Part shown: positions 1-8,225 of the stretch, one piece after another
Numbering within the stretch: position 1 is the first letter of the stretch
Layout: each line of letters starts with the position of its first letter
Assembly: GCF_018882185.1 (NCBI RefSeq)
Contig: NZ_JACVOY010000003.1
Span: 1 to 64,000 of the forward strand
Direction: 5' to 3'
Source of the DNA: Polynucleobacter sp. AP-Latsch-80-C2
GTDB taxonomy: Bacteria; Pseudomonadota; Gammaproteobacteria; Burkholderiales; Burkholderiaceae
DNA length: 64,000 nucleotides
The notes under the pieces: model-generated
The model's database searches: none
What the model saw: the letters and a program-made list of their open reading frames with translations, nothing else
What the model was told of the DNA's origin: nothing
Program-made: the position numbers and the translations under genes

Positions 1-120
1 GATAAGGAGCTTAGAATGATCCAAGACCGTTTAAACAACCGACCTAGAAAACGATTAGGATTTAAAACCCCCAATGAAGTATTTATGCAGTCCTTAAACC
101 GTGTTGCACTTCGTGTTTGA
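1..120 (+). CDS. IS30-family transposase, C-terminal end (cut by the window edge)
   Basis: The open frame enters from the left edge and stops at TGA 118-120, giving the last 39 residues of a protein. It contains LNNRPRKRLGFKTPNEVF, the very characteristic tail of IS30-family DDE transposases, where the arginine-rich stretch and the KTP motif follow the catalytic glutamate helix. Only the end is visible, so I cannot say whether the element is intact. IS30 elements usually carry their right inverted repeat at or just past the stop codon. The partner repeat is outside the window. The next gene starts only 27 bases after the stop. Confidence 0.85.
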   Translation, partial: DKELRMIQDRLNNRPRKRLGFKTPNEVFMQSLNRVALRV

Positions 121-147
121 ATCTACGTTTTTAAAAGGAAGATTGAT

Positions 148-702
148 ATGACTAAAGTTGCAGTGGTATTTCATAGTGGCTATGGCCATACCGTAAAACA
201 AGCGGAAGCAGTTGCTAAGGGTGCTAACGGTACTTTGGTGGCAATTGATGCAGAGGGCAATATTACCGATGCTCAGTGGACAACCCTGAATGAGGCTGAC
301 GCGATTGTTTTTGGTTCACCAACATACATGGGAACTGTGAGCTGGCAATTTAAAAAGTTTGCTGATGCTAGTTCTAAGCAATGGTTTTCTCAGCAGTGGA
401 AAGATAAGGTATTCGGAGGCTTTACGAACTCGGCAACAATGAATGGTGATAAGCACTCTACATTGCATTATTTCTTCACATTAGCGATGCAACATTCTGG
501 TTTATGGGTTAGCACTGGCTTAATGCCATCAAACTCTAAGGCGGCTAAACGTGATGATATTAATTACGTTGGCTCCTCTGCTGGCGCGATGATGCAAACC
601 CCTTCAGATGCTAGTGCAGATGAAGTGAATGCGGGAGACTTAGAGACAGCTCGTTTGTACGGAGAGCGTATTGGAAAAATTACGAAGCAGTTACGCGGCT
701 AA
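148..702 (+). CDS. Flavodoxin-like NAD(P)H:quinone oxidoreductase (WrbA-like)
   Basis: This 184-aa cytoplasmic protein has a flavodoxin fold. An N-terminal strand is followed by the FMN phosphate loop HSGYGHT at residues 9-15. GSPTYMG at about 56-62 and the GGFTNSAT region at about 91-98 frame the isoalloxazine ring in WrbA-type proteins. Family members reduce quinones with two electrons using NAD(P)H. It is slightly shorter than E. coli WrbA (198 aa), so the family call is firmer than the exact substrate. The start has an AAGGA ribosome site about 9 bases upstream. Its stop codon overlaps the start of the cytochrome b561 gene (TAATG), so the two are probably co-translated. Confidence 0.85.
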   Translation: MTKVAVVFHSGYGHTVKQAEAVAKGANGTLVAIDAEGNITDAQWTTLNEADAIVFGSPTYMGTVSWQFKKFADASSKQWFSQQWKDKVFGGFTNSATMNGDKHSTLHYFFTLAMQHSGLWVSTGLMPSNSKAAKRDDINYVGSSAGAMMQTPSDASADEVNAGDLETARLYGERIGKITKQLRG

Positions 703-1250
703 TGAATCAGGCTCGATACTCTGCAGTTGCGATCTTGTTGCATTGGGTAATGGCCTTGTTGATTTTTGCAACCTGGACCATTGCCATTGCCGTGAGTGAC
801 TTACCGATCAGTCCCGCCAGAATTGCTGGGATTAGTTGGCATAAGTGGCTTGGGACCTCTGTCTTTTTCTTGGTGATGATTCGTATTTTGTGGCGAGCAA
901 CTCACCCGGCACCAAAATTAGTTCTGGCCATGCCTTTTTGGCAAGAAAAAATAATGCACTTGACTCATGTTGCCCTGTACTTGTTAATGCTCATTATTCC
1001 AGTGGTGGGATGGTTAATGAGCTCTGCTAAAGGCTATACGGTCAATTACTTTGGACTATTTGAGCTGCCCGATTTAGTGACTCAGGACAAGGCATTAGGA
1101 CATTTGCTAAAAGAGATTCATGAAACGCTTGCAAACACATTAATGATCTTGGTAGGACTGCATTTTTTAGCAGCGCTGAAGCATCAATTAATTGACAAGG
1201 ACAATTTACTCACTCGCATGTCATTTCATCGGGGTAAAAAAAGGGATTAA
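702..1250 (+). CDS. Cytochrome b561 family protein
   Basis: This is a 182-aa integral membrane protein with four predicted helices. His14 in LLHWVMA, His47 in SWHKWLG, His140 in KEIHE and His154 in VGLHFLA sit where bacterial b561 proteins (YodB/CybB type) bind two b hemes. Such proteins pass electrons between the quinone pool and periplasmic partners. The gene overlaps the flavodoxin-like gene by one base and is followed after two bases by the first YceI gene. A b561-YceI pairing is common in proteobacteria and suggests a shared role in periplasmic redox or isoprenoid handling. The exact electron partner is unknown. Confidence 0.88.
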   Translation: MNQARYSAVAILLHWVMALLIFATWTIAIAVSDLPISPARIAGISWHKWLGTSVFFLVMIRILWRATHPAPKLVLAMPFWQEKIMHLTHVALYLLMLIIPVVGWLMSSAKGYTVNYFGLFELPDLVTQDKALGHLLKEIHETLANTLMILVGLHFLAALKHQLIDKDNLLTRMSFHRGKKRD

Positions 1251-1252
1251 AA

Positions 1253-1825
1253 ATGAAAATACAACGAATCATATTGAGAAGTTTTCTTTTAGCTACACTT
1301 TCTCTTTTGCTAATCCCAGTCTATGCTGTCGAGTATTCCGTAATCGATACCGCTCAAAGTAAGATTAGTTTTAGTAGCAAATTGATGGGTTCTAATCTTA
1401 ATGGCTCTTTTGGCAAATTTTCAGGAAAGTTGAATTTCAATCCCGAGGAGCCTGAAAAGGCAAAGGCAAATCTTGTGATTGAGATTGCAAGCTTCAAAGC
1501 CGGAGGTGACGACTTGCAAGAGGAGGCTAAAGGTAAGGATTGGTTCAATACCAAGCTTTTTCCAAACGCTACTTTTGTGACTGATTCGGTAAAGAGCCTT
1601 GGCGCTGGTCGCCTTGAGATTCATGGTGTACTGGCAATCAAAGGAAAGGCGATGCCACTAACCATGACGGCAAATTATCAGCAGCAAGGCAAACAAATCG
1701 TTTTTGATTCTGGATTTCAAATATTGAGATTGGAATATGGTTTAGGTGCAGGCAACTGGTCAGATACCAATGCTGTTGCAAATGAGGTCCCTGTCAAAGT
1801 TCACTTAGTTTTAAATCAAAAATAA
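1253..1825 (+). CDS. YceI family periplasmic lipid-binding protein (first copy)
   Basis: A 190-aa secreted protein with a signal peptide of about 25 residues ending in PVYA. The rest matches the YceI beta-barrel (lipocalin-like) fold. It opens with the VDTAQSKISF-type strand, has the GKDWFNTKLFPNATF segment typical of the family, and includes a GVLAIKGKAMPLT strand. YceI proteins bind long isoprenoid chains in the periplasm. It starts two bases after cytochrome b561 and is probably in the same transcript. A second, clearly diverged YceI gene follows, so this looks like an old tandem duplication with separate roles. Confidence 0.88.
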   Translation: MKIQRIILRSFLLATLSLLLIPVYAVEYSVIDTAQSKISFSSKLMGSNLNGSFGKFSGKLNFNPEEPEKAKANLVIEIASFKAGGDDLQEEAKGKDWFNTKLFPNATFVTDSVKSLGAGRLEIHGVLAIKGKAMPLTMTANYQQQGKQIVFDSGFQILRLEYGLGAGNWSDTNAVANEVPVKVHLVLNQK

Positions 1826-1844
1826 TTTTTTAACGGAGAAATAC

Positions 1845-2420
1845 ATGAAATCTAAATTACTTATCGCTTTACTTGCCACTATTGGTTTGAGTGCAGCTGC
1901 ATTTGCAGCGCCAGTTACTTACACAACTGATGCCAATCATACCTTTGCCCAGTTTGAATATAATCATTTGGGATTCTCAAAACAAACCAGTCGTTTTAAT
2001 AATGTAGCTGGTACAGTGACTTTGGATCAAGCTGCAAAAAAAGGCAGCGCTGACATCACAATTGATACTAAGTCTGTTGATACTGGATCCACGTTTTTTA
2101 ATGGTCATATTCAGGGCGAGGATTTTTTAGCTACCACTCAATTTCCTACTGCTACTTTTCAGTCAAACGATATGATTTTTAAAGGCGAAAAGCCGGTAGC
2201 ATTGAAGGGTGTGCTGACACTTAAGGGCGTTAGCAAACCTGTGACTTTGAAGATCACGCATTTTGAGTGCAAAAAGCACCCAATGACTGGCGCCGATTAT
2301 TGTGGCGCAAATGCCGAGGCCTTAGTCAAGCGTACCGAATTCAACATGGGCAAATATGCACCTAATGTAGGTGATGACGTCACAATCATGATTGCGATTG
2401 AGGCTGCTCATAAAGACTAA
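1845..2420 (+). CDS. YceI family periplasmic lipid-binding protein (second copy)
   Basis: A 191-aa protein with a 21-residue signal peptide ending AAFA. The mature part carries the classical YceI pattern: TTDANHTFAQFEYNHLG, NGHIQGEDFLATTQFPTATF and GVLTLKGVSKPVTL. Two cysteines, in ECKKHP and DYCGAN, could form a disulfide and are absent from the first copy. The ribosome site GGAG lies just upstream of the ATG. The gene ends the operon that began with the flavodoxin-like gene, because a strong terminator hairpin follows within 30 bases. Confidence 0.9.
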   Translation: MKSKLLIALLATIGLSAAAFAAPVTYTTDANHTFAQFEYNHLGFSKQTSRFNNVAGTVTLDQAAKKGSADITIDTKSVDTGSTFFNGHIQGEDFLATTQFPTATFQSNDMIFKGEKPVALKGVLTLKGVSKPVTLKITHFECKKHPMTGADYCGANAEALVKRTEFNMGKYAPNVGDDVTIMIAIEAAHKD

Positions 2421-2449
2421 GAGTAATTAGTCACGTAATTGAATAAAAG

Positions 2450-2470
2450 ACCACCTTCGGGTGGTTTTTT
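2450..2470 (+). terminator. Rho-independent terminator after the YceI genes
   Basis: The sequence ACCACC-TTCG-GGTGGT forms a six-pair stem with a stable TTCG tetraloop and runs straight into six T residues. It closes the flavodoxin-b561-YceI-YceI transcript and separates it from the ccm operon. Confidence 0.92.
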
Positions 2471-2505
2471 ATTGTCCTTAAGACCCCTTATAATTCTATA
2501 AACTC

Positions 2506-2528
2506 ATGAATTTAAAGATAAAATTCAT
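2506..2528. repeat. Short inverted repeat upstream of ccmA
   Basis: ATGAATTT at 2506-2513 is repeated as its exact reverse complement AAATTCAT at 2521-2528, with a 7-base spacer. It lies between the previous terminator and a candidate ccm promoter, so it could be an operator or a small stem-loop. No T-run follows, which argues against a second terminator. AT-rich short palindromes also occur by chance. Confidence 0.4.
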
Positions 2529-2549
2529 CTTTTTGCGATTCCCGTTGGT

Positions 2550-2578
2550 TTGACACACTTCATGGGGTCTTGGACAAT
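2550..2578 (+). promoter_or_regulatory. Candidate sigma-70 promoter of the ccm operon
   Basis: A perfect -35 box TTGACA (2550-2555) is followed, after 17 bases, by GACAAT (2573-2578), which matches four of six positions of the -10 consensus. The predicted start would be near 2585, leaving a short leader of about 30 bases before ccmA. The spacing is ideal but the -10 box is imperfect, so this is a proposal. Confidence 0.4.
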
Positions 2579-2613
2579 GCCTGTAGTGGTTTGATTCAAG
2601 CCTACGATATTTC

Positions 2614-3261
2614 ATGACAGCCACTCTTTCACAGACCTCCAATACATCGAATGATGTACTTCAAGCGCGCGCACTGAGCTGTGTGCGGGGTGAGCGACAG
2701 TTATTTACTGGTCTGGATTTGGTGGTACATGCGGGCGAGTGTTTGCATGTGCGGGGCGAGAATGGGGTGGGTAAAACCAGTTTATTACGTCTCTTAACCG
2801 GTTTATCAAAGCCTGAGTCAGGCGAGATTTTTTGGAAACAGCAGGCGATTGCTGTGGAGCCTGCGCAGTATCACCGCCAACTATTATTTCTTGGTCATCG
2901 TGATGCCTTAAAAGAGGATCTCACTGCTTTAGAAAATCTAGAAATGTATGCAGCAATTGATGACGTTGTCCTTTCCCAGGAGCAGGCGCTGTCTTCTTTA
3001 TGGCGCTTTGGATTGCGTGGTCGAGAACATTTGCCAGTGAGTTGTTTGTCCGCAGGTCAAAAGCGTCGCGTCTTGATGGCGCGCATGCTTACACGTCAAG
3101 CCAGGTTGTGGATATTGGATGAGCCATTTAATGCTCTTGATGTGAATGCCATCCATGCTTTACAAGCTTTAATTATTGAGCACTTAGAGGGCGGTGGCTT
3201 GGTGATTTTAACGAGTCATCAGGAGATAGATATTCCGAATATGAAGGTGTTGGAGTTATGA
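2614..3261 (+). CDS. ccmA: Heme exporter ABC ATPase CcmA
   Basis: A 215-aa ABC ATPase. Walker A is GENGVGKTS (about 48-56), the signature is LSAGQ (about 145-149), Walker B is LWILDE (about 165-170) and the switch histidine is in TSHQE (about 202). CcmA powers the CcmABCD complex at the inner membrane, which releases heme-loaded CcmE for cytochrome c maturation. The length fits the compact CcmA family. It is the first gene of a nine-gene ccm operon and its end overlaps the ccmB start by four bases. Confidence 0.96.
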   Translation: MTATLSQTSNTSNDVLQARALSCVRGERQLFTGLDLVVHAGECLHVRGENGVGKTSLLRLLTGLSKPESGEIFWKQQAIAVEPAQYHRQLLFLGHRDALKEDLTALENLEMYAAIDDVVLSQEQALSSLWRFGLRGREHLPVSCLSAGQKRRVLMARMLTRQARLWILDEPFNALDVNAIHALQALIIEHLEGGGLVILTSHQEIDIPNMKVLEL

Positions 3262-3923
3262 GCGCCTTCTTAGCAATCATTCATCGAGATCTACTGTTAG
3301 TGATGCGCCGTAAGAGCGAGGTGCTGACAGCGCTTTTCTTCTTTGTGGTGGTAACCAGTTTATTTCCACTGGGTATCGGCGCAGATGCGGCCCTGCTGCG
3401 GAAGATTGCGCCAGGTGTTTTGTGGGTGGCCGCATTACTTTCAACGCTATTAGGTTTGCAAAGAATGTTTGCGGCAGATTATCTGGATAGCGCCTTGGAA
3501 CAGTTGGTCTTATCCCCACAGCCGCTAGTGGTATTAGTTGCCGGGAAGATTGTGGCCCATTGGTTGGTGTGCGGTTTACCTTTGGTCTTAATAGCGCCCA
3601 TTATTGGTATTCAGTTTGACTTGGATGCGAGCTCGCTCTATGTTCTGATGGGAACCCTTCTGCTGGGAACGCCAGTACTATCCTTGCTGGGCTCCATTGG
3701 CGCCGCACTAACCTTAGGTGTTCGAGGCGGCAGCGTATTGATGAGTTTATTGATCTTGCCGCTCTATATTCCTGTGCTAATTTTTGGCGCTGGAGCGGTT
3801 TATGCCAATAGCGTGGGATTGGATATCACAGGGCATTTTTCACTCTTGAGCGCCTTATTGATTTTGGCTTTAGCATTTGTACCTTGGGTGAGCGCCGCTG
3901 CCCTAAAGATTGCGATTGAATGA
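3258..3923 (+). CDS. ccmB: Heme exporter membrane subunit CcmB
   Basis: A 221-aa polytopic membrane protein with about six hydrophobic segments. The N-terminal IIHRDLLLVMRRKSEVL and the PLGIGADAALLRKIAPGVLWV region are typical of CcmB. It forms the membrane part of the CcmABCD transporter with CcmC. It overlaps ccmA and ccmC by four bases each (ATGA junctions), consistent with translational coupling and fixed stoichiometry. Confidence 0.95.
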   Translation: MSAFLAIIHRDLLLVMRRKSEVLTALFFFVVVTSLFPLGIGADAALLRKIAPGVLWVAALLSTLLGLQRMFAADYLDSALEQLVLSPQPLVVLVAGKIVAHWLVCGLPLVLIAPIIGIQFDLDASSLYVLMGTLLLGTPVLSLLGSIGAALTLGVRGGSVLMSLLILPLYIPVLIFGAGAVYANSVGLDITGHFSLLSALLILALAFVPWVSAAALKIAIE

Positions 3924-4696
3924 GTAAGCAAAATAATTCCTCTTTTTCTAATAACCGCTTGATTAACTGGTTTAAGTTATCTAGCCCGAGTACTTTCTAT
4001 CCAGTAGCTGGAAAGCTTATCCCAATTTTTTGGGTGCTTGCTGCAGCATTTGGTATTGCAGGTTTATGGATTAGTTTTTTTGTCGCCCCTGTCGATGCAG
4101 TGCAGGGTCAGGGCTATCGCATTATTTTTATTCATGTGCCTGCATCATGGATGTCGATGTTCATCTATCTTGTTATGGCAGCATGGGCGGGGCTCGGTTT
4201 AATTTTTAATACCCGCCTTTCTGCCATGATGGCTCAAGCTTTAGCTCCCGTGGGTGCGTGGATGGCATTTCTATCTTTGTGGACTGGTGCCTTTTGGGGA
4301 AAACCCATGTGGGGTGCTTGGTGGGTGTGGGATGCACGCCTCACCTCAGAGCTGATTTTGTTGTTTCTGTATTTGGGGTTCATTGCACTCCAAGCTTCTA
4401 TTGATAATCCCCGTCGTGCAGATAAAGCCGGAGCGATTCTGGCTTTGGTAGGTGCTGTCAATGTACCTATTATTTATTTCTCAGTGAAATGGTGGAATAC
4501 CTTACATCAAGGTGCGTCCGTTTCCCTAACAAAGGCTCCGGCGATGGCACAGACCATGCTCTGGGGTATGTTATTAATGTCATTGTGTTTTTGGATGTAC
4601 TCCATTGCAGTAGGCTTGATGCGCGTCAGAACGCTCATTCTTGAGCGCGAATCTCATACAGATTGGGTGCGACAATTGAATGGGGTAAAACGCTAA
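3920..4696 (+). CDS. ccmC: Heme handling protein CcmC
   Basis: A 258-aa membrane protein of the heme handling family. The tryptophan-rich WWD motif, visible as WGAWWVWDARLTSE at about 131-144, faces the periplasm and binds heme. Flanking histidines in FIHVPASWMS and in KWWNTLHQG match the axial ligands known for CcmC. It loads heme onto the apo-chaperone CcmE. The N-terminus has about 25 extra polar residues before the first helix. The stop overlaps the ccmD start by one base. Confidence 0.95.
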   Translation: MSKQNNSSFSNNRLINWFKLSSPSTFYPVAGKLIPIFWVLAAAFGIAGLWISFFVAPVDAVQGQGYRIIFIHVPASWMSMFIYLVMAAWAGLGLIFNTRLSAMMAQALAPVGAWMAFLSLWTGAFWGKPMWGAWWVWDARLTSELILLFLYLGFIALQASIDNPRRADKAGAILALVGAVNVPIIYFSVKWWNTLHQGASVSLTKAPAMAQTMLWGMLLMSLCFWMYSIAVGLMRVRTLILERESHTDWVRQLNGVKR

Positions 4697-4884
4697 TGTG
4701 GAATAGTCCTTCAGAATTCTTCGCTATGGGTGGATACGCACTCTATGTATGGAGTAGTTTTGGCATGTGTGCACTGGTTTTATTGTTGGAGCCGCTCGTG
4801 ATTCGAGCGCGTAATCAGGCGGTGATACGTAGGTTGCATCAACAATTATTAGCAGAGCAGTTTGATAAAGAAAGTGGTCAGTGA
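4696..4884 (+). CDS. ccmD: Heme exporter small subunit CcmD
   Basis: A 62-aa protein with one membrane helix (about residues 13-33) and a charged C-terminal tail. It starts at the ATG overlapping the ccmC stop (TAATG). A longer in-frame start at 4663 lies inside ccmC and is unlikely. The opening [19 protein letters not shown] is the classical CcmD pattern. CcmD helps release holo-CcmE from the CcmABC complex. It overlaps the ccmE GTG start by four bases. Confidence 0.92.
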   Translation: MWNSPSEFFAMGGYALYVWSSFGMCALVLLLEPLVIRARNQAVIRRLHQQLLAEQFDKESGQ

Positions 4885-5315
4885 AGCCTAGATATAAGCG
4901 TGCCTTATTAATTGTTGCTGCATTAGCAGTGATTGGAATCGCCGCGATGTTGATTCTCAATGCGCTCAATAGCAACATCGCTTTATACGTTACCCCAAGT
5001 GAAGTTGCTGCAGGTAAGGCGCCACGTGGACAAGCATTCCGCATCGGTGGGATGGTAAAAGATGGTTCCTTAAAACGGGATGGTTTAACAGTGCACTTTG
5101 TGATTACTGATTTAGTGAAAGATATTTCTGTAGCCTATACCGGCATCCTCCCAGATTTATTCAAAGAGGGTAAAGGTGCAGTGATTCAAGGGCGACTCGA
5201 AGCTGATGGTCAGTTCATTGCCAGTGAAGTGCTTGCTAAGCATGATGAAAACTATATGCCTCCAGAGGCAAAGCATGCCTTGGAGCAAGCTCAAAAAAAT
5301 GGAAGTACTAAATGA
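4881..5315 (+). CDS. ccmE: Heme chaperone CcmE
   Basis: A 144-aa periplasmic protein anchored by one N-terminal helix (about 8-28), followed by an OB-fold. The heme attachment motif HDENY gives covalent His121 and nearby Tyr125. CcmE carries heme covalently to CcmF/H for transfer to apocytochromes. It begins with GTG, overlapping the ccmD stop, and ends overlapping ccmF. The C-terminal tail is short and lysine-rich. Confidence 0.95.
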   Translation: MKPRYKRALLIVAALAVIGIAAMLILNALNSNIALYVTPSEVAAGKAPRGQAFRIGGMVKDGSLKRDGLTVHFVITDLVKDISVAYTGILPDLFKEGKGAVIQGRLEADGQFIASEVLAKHDENYMPPEAKHALEQAQKNGSTK

Positions 5316-7231
5316 TTCCTGAATTTGGGCATTACGCATTAGTACTGGCGCTTTGTATTGCAATCATTCAGGGCGTATTACCCCTCCTCGGTGCACATCA
5401 AGGTCGGCGTGAATGGTTAATGCTAGCGCGGCCCGCTGCGCAAACCGTTTTTCTTTTGCTCTTGATTGCGTTTATCTGTTTGGCATGGAGTTTTTACGTC
5501 AATGATTTTTCTGTACTCTACGTAGCTGAGCACTCCAATTCCCAATTGCCTGTTGTTTATCGTTTGGGTGCCGTTTGGGGTGGCCATGAAGGTTCACTCT
5601 TGCTGTGGATTTTTTTACTAAGTACTTGGACTATTTTGGTTGCCCAACTCTCCAAGGCACTCGATGAATTCATGGTGGCGCGTGTGATTGGTGTTTTGGG
5701 ATTGGTCAGCAGTGGTTTGCTCTTATTCGTTCTGTCCACTTCTAATCCGTTTACGAGATTGCTTCCAGCCGCTCCAGACGGACGCTCTCTGAATCCTTTG
5801 TTACAAGATCCGGGATTGGTATTTCACCCGCCGATGTTGTACATGGGCTATGTTGGTTTCTCTGTCGCTTTTGCTTTTGCAATCGCATCCCTGTTATCTG
5901 GAAGATTAGATGCCGCATGGGCGCGCTGGTCACGCCCTTGGACAACTGCTGCATGGATCTTTTTAACTTTAGGTATTGCGCTCGGATCTTGGTGGGCCTA
6001 TTACGAGCTTGGTTGGGGAGGCTGGTGGTTTTGGGATCCAGTAGAGAATGCTTCCTTCATTCCTTGGTTAGTAGGTACAGCGCTACTTCATTCTTTAGCG
6101 GTTACTGAGAAGCGTGGTGGTTTTAAAAGCTGGACTGTGTTGCTAGCGATCACCGCATTTTCTTTATCGCTTCTAGGAACTTTCTTGGTTCGCTCTGGGG
6201 TGCTCACCTCAGTGCACGCATTTGCAACTGATCCTAAGCGCGGTATTTTTATTTTGATCTTCTTGTCTCTTGTGGTTGGATCATCTTTAACCCTCTATGC
6301 TTGGCGCGCTCCCAAGAGCACTATGGGTGGCAAGTTTAGTTTGAGTTCACGCGAGACTCTCATCTTGCTAGGAAATGTCTTCTTGGTGGTTTCGGCTGGC
6401 TCAGTATTACTTGGCACCTTATATCCTTTGCTAATCGATGCTCTTCACTTAGGGAAGATTTCGGTTGGGCCTCCTTACTTCAATAGCGTTTTTGTTCCCA
6501 TCATGATTCCTTTATTGGTCTTGATGGGTATTGGTCCATGGGCTAACTGGAAAAACACAGATCTGATAGCTGTTGTGAAGCGTTTGTGGATTGCAGGTTT
6601 GATTGCTGTGCTGGCAGGTATTGCTATTCCTTTGATCATGGGCGAGTTCACTTGGTTAGCTAGTGTTGGTTTCCTATTAGCATTCTGGGTCATAGGCTCC
6701 GGCTGCTTACAAATTATTCGGCAAGCGAAAGCGGGTAAACCAACCCGTTCTTTTATTGGAATGCAGGTTGCGCATTTAGGTATTGCGGTATTCGTGATCG
6801 GCGTGACTATGGTTGGCGCCTATCAAGAAGAAAAAGATGTTCGAATGTCGGCTGGCGAGACTGTTCAAGTTGGCGGCTATCAAATTCAATTAGAGGGTGT
6901 GAAAGCTGTCCCAGGCCCTAACTATGATGCAATGCGAGGCATCTTTGTACTCAGCAAGAATGGTGCAAGCCCAACCATGCTGTATCCAGAAAAGCGTAGT
7001 TACTTCTCTTCAACCATGCCAATGACGGAGGCGGCGATCGACGTTGGATTGACGCGGGATATTTACGTCTCTCTAGGTGAAGAGTTGGAAGATAAGTCTT
7101 GGGCGGTTCGGGTTTACTACAAGCCTTTTGTAGACTGGATTTGGGGTGGTTGTTTATTGATGGCTTTGGGAGGCATCTTGGCGATCTCTGATAAACGATA
7201 TCGCATGAAGCTTAAGAGACAAGCATCATGA
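5312..7231 (+). CDS. ccmF: Heme lyase CcmF
   Basis: A 639-aa protein with many membrane helices. The WWD heme motif [15 protein letters not shown] lies at about 235-249. Conserved histidines in AVWGGHEGS and [15 protein letters not shown] match axial ligands in the family. CcmF with CcmH ligates heme to the reduced CxxCH of apocytochrome c. The C-terminal part carries a soluble periplasmic loop, about residues 505-610, before a final helix. The length is usual for the family. It overlaps ccmE and ccmG by four bases each. Confidence 0.96.
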   Translation: MIPEFGHYALVLALCIAIIQGVLPLLGAHQGRREWLMLARPAAQTVFLLLLIAFICLAWSFYVNDFSVLYVAEHSNSQLPVVYRLGAVWGGHEGSLLLWIFLLSTWTILVAQLSKALDEFMVARVIGVLGLVSSGLLLFVLSTSNPFTRLLPAAPDGRSLNPLLQDPGLVFHPPMLYMGYVGFSVAFAFAIASLLSGRLDAAWARWSRPWTTAAWIFLTLGIALGSWWAYYELGWGGWWFWDPVENASFIPWLVGTALLHSLAVTEKRGGFKSWTVLLAITAFSLSLLGTFLVRSGVLTSVHAFATDPKRGIFILIFLSLVVGSSLTLYAWRAPKSTMGGKFSLSSRETLILLGNVFLVVSAGSVLLGTLYPLLIDALHLGKISVGPPYFNSVFVPIMIPLLVLMGIGPWANWKNTDLIAVVKRLWIAGLIAVLAGIAIPLIMGEFTWLASVGFLLAFWVIGSGCLQIIRQAKAGKPTRSFIGMQVAHLGIAVFVIGVTMVGAYQEEKDVRMSAGETVQVGGYQIQLEGVKAVPGPNYDAMRGIFVLSKNGASPTMLYPEKRSYFSSTMPMTEAAIDVGLTRDIYVSLGEELEDKSWAVRVYYKPFVDWIWGGCLLMALGGILAISDKRYRMKLKRQAS

Positions 7232-7758
7232 AGGCCAAGTTTTTAATTCCTCTGGTGATCTTTATTATTCTGGTGGTCTTTCTGGCGATTGGTTTGAATC
7301 GCGACCCGCACGAAGTGCCATCACCACTGATTAATAAGCCAGCACCAGCTTTTGAGATCGCTCAATTAGAGCAACCCAATAAAATCTTTTCACCAGCCAG
7401 TATGAAAGGCCAAGTTTGGATATTGAATGTCTGGGCTTCATGGTGTGTTGCCTGTCGTGAAGAGCATCCTGTGCTCGTAGAGCTAGCAAAATCCCAAATT
7501 GCCCCAGTGATTGGTTTGGACTACAAAGACAAGCGGGAAGATGCTTTGGCCATGTTGAGTAGACAAGGCAATCCCTATACCTTATCCGCATTTGATGGAA
7601 ATGGTCGTGTCGGTATTGACTACGGTGTATACGGTGTGCCAGAGACTTACATCATTGATAAGGCAGGCGTGATTCGCTTCAAGCATATTGGCCCCATCAC
7701 CACCGAACTCTTAAGTCAGAAGATCTACCCTTTAGTGAGTGAGCTTAAAAAATCATGA
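7228..7758 (+). CDS. ccmG: Thiol:disulfide interchange protein CcmG/DsbE
   Basis: A 176-aa membrane-anchored thioredoxin-like protein. An N-terminal helix (about 5-24) precedes a periplasmic domain with the active site WCVAC at residues 72-76. The acidic REEHPVL sequence after it and the GVYGVPETYIID cis-proline loop are typical of CcmG. It keeps the CxxCH cysteines of apocytochromes reduced. The VA dipeptide inside the CxxC differs from the PT/PS usually seen, which may shift its redox potential; this last point is inference. Confidence 0.93.
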   Translation: MKAKFLIPLVIFIILVVFLAIGLNRDPHEVPSPLINKPAPAFEIAQLEQPNKIFSPASMKGQVWILNVWASWCVACREEHPVLVELAKSQIAPVIGLDYKDKREDALAMLSRQGNPYTLSAFDGNGRVGIDYGVYGVPETYIIDKAGVIRFKHIGPITTELLSQKIYPLVSELKKS

Positions 7759-8225
7759 AATCACTGCTGGGGATTCTGTTTGCTTGTCTTTGCTTAAACG
7801 CATCTTTTGCGAAGGATGCAGCTCCGCTCGCAGATGATCCTGTTATTGAGCAGCGACTCATTAGCATTTCCGAGGAGATGCGTTGCTTGGTATGTCAGAA
7901 CGAATCTTTAGCTGGATCCCGCTCTGATTTGGCAAATGACTTGCGCAGAGAAATTCGTACTCTCATCCAAGAGGGAAAAAGTGATGATCAAATTAGGACC
8001 TTTATGGTTGAGCGCTATGGTGATTTTGTGCTTTATCGTCCGCCGGTCAAACCTATTACCTGGTTACTTTGGATTGGACCGTTTGTCATTTTGGTCATTG
8101 GGATAGTGGGTTTGCTGAGATATCTCCGTCGTAGAAATCAAGCAATGCCAAGTACAGCGCTTTCAGAGGCGGACAATCAAAAGATTGATGCTCTGCTCAA
8201 TCAAGAGAAAAGAGATCTTCAATGA
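7755..8225 (+). CDS. ccmH: Cytochrome c maturation protein CcmH
   Basis: A 156-aa periplasmic protein with a signal peptide (about 1-19), a three-helix domain and a single C-terminal anchor at about 97-117. The conserved redox motif RCLVCQN is at residues 43-49. CcmH works with CcmF and CcmG to resolve disulfides and hand over the apocytochrome. Unlike E. coli, where CcmH is fused to the TPR part, here CcmH and CcmI are separate genes. The genes overlap by four bases on both sides. Confidence 0.94.
   Translation: MKSLLGILFACLCLNASFAKDAAPLADDPVIEQRLISISEEMRCLVCQNESLAGSRSDLANDLRREIRTLIQEGKSDDQIRTFMVERYGDFVLYRPPVKPITWLLWIGPFVILVIGIVGLLRYLRRRNQAMPSTALSEADNQKIDALLNQEKRDLQ

Noticed and set aside
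845..1030. Open frame inside the cytochrome b561 gene
   Set aside because: It lies fully within a conserved gene in another frame and lacks a ribosome site.
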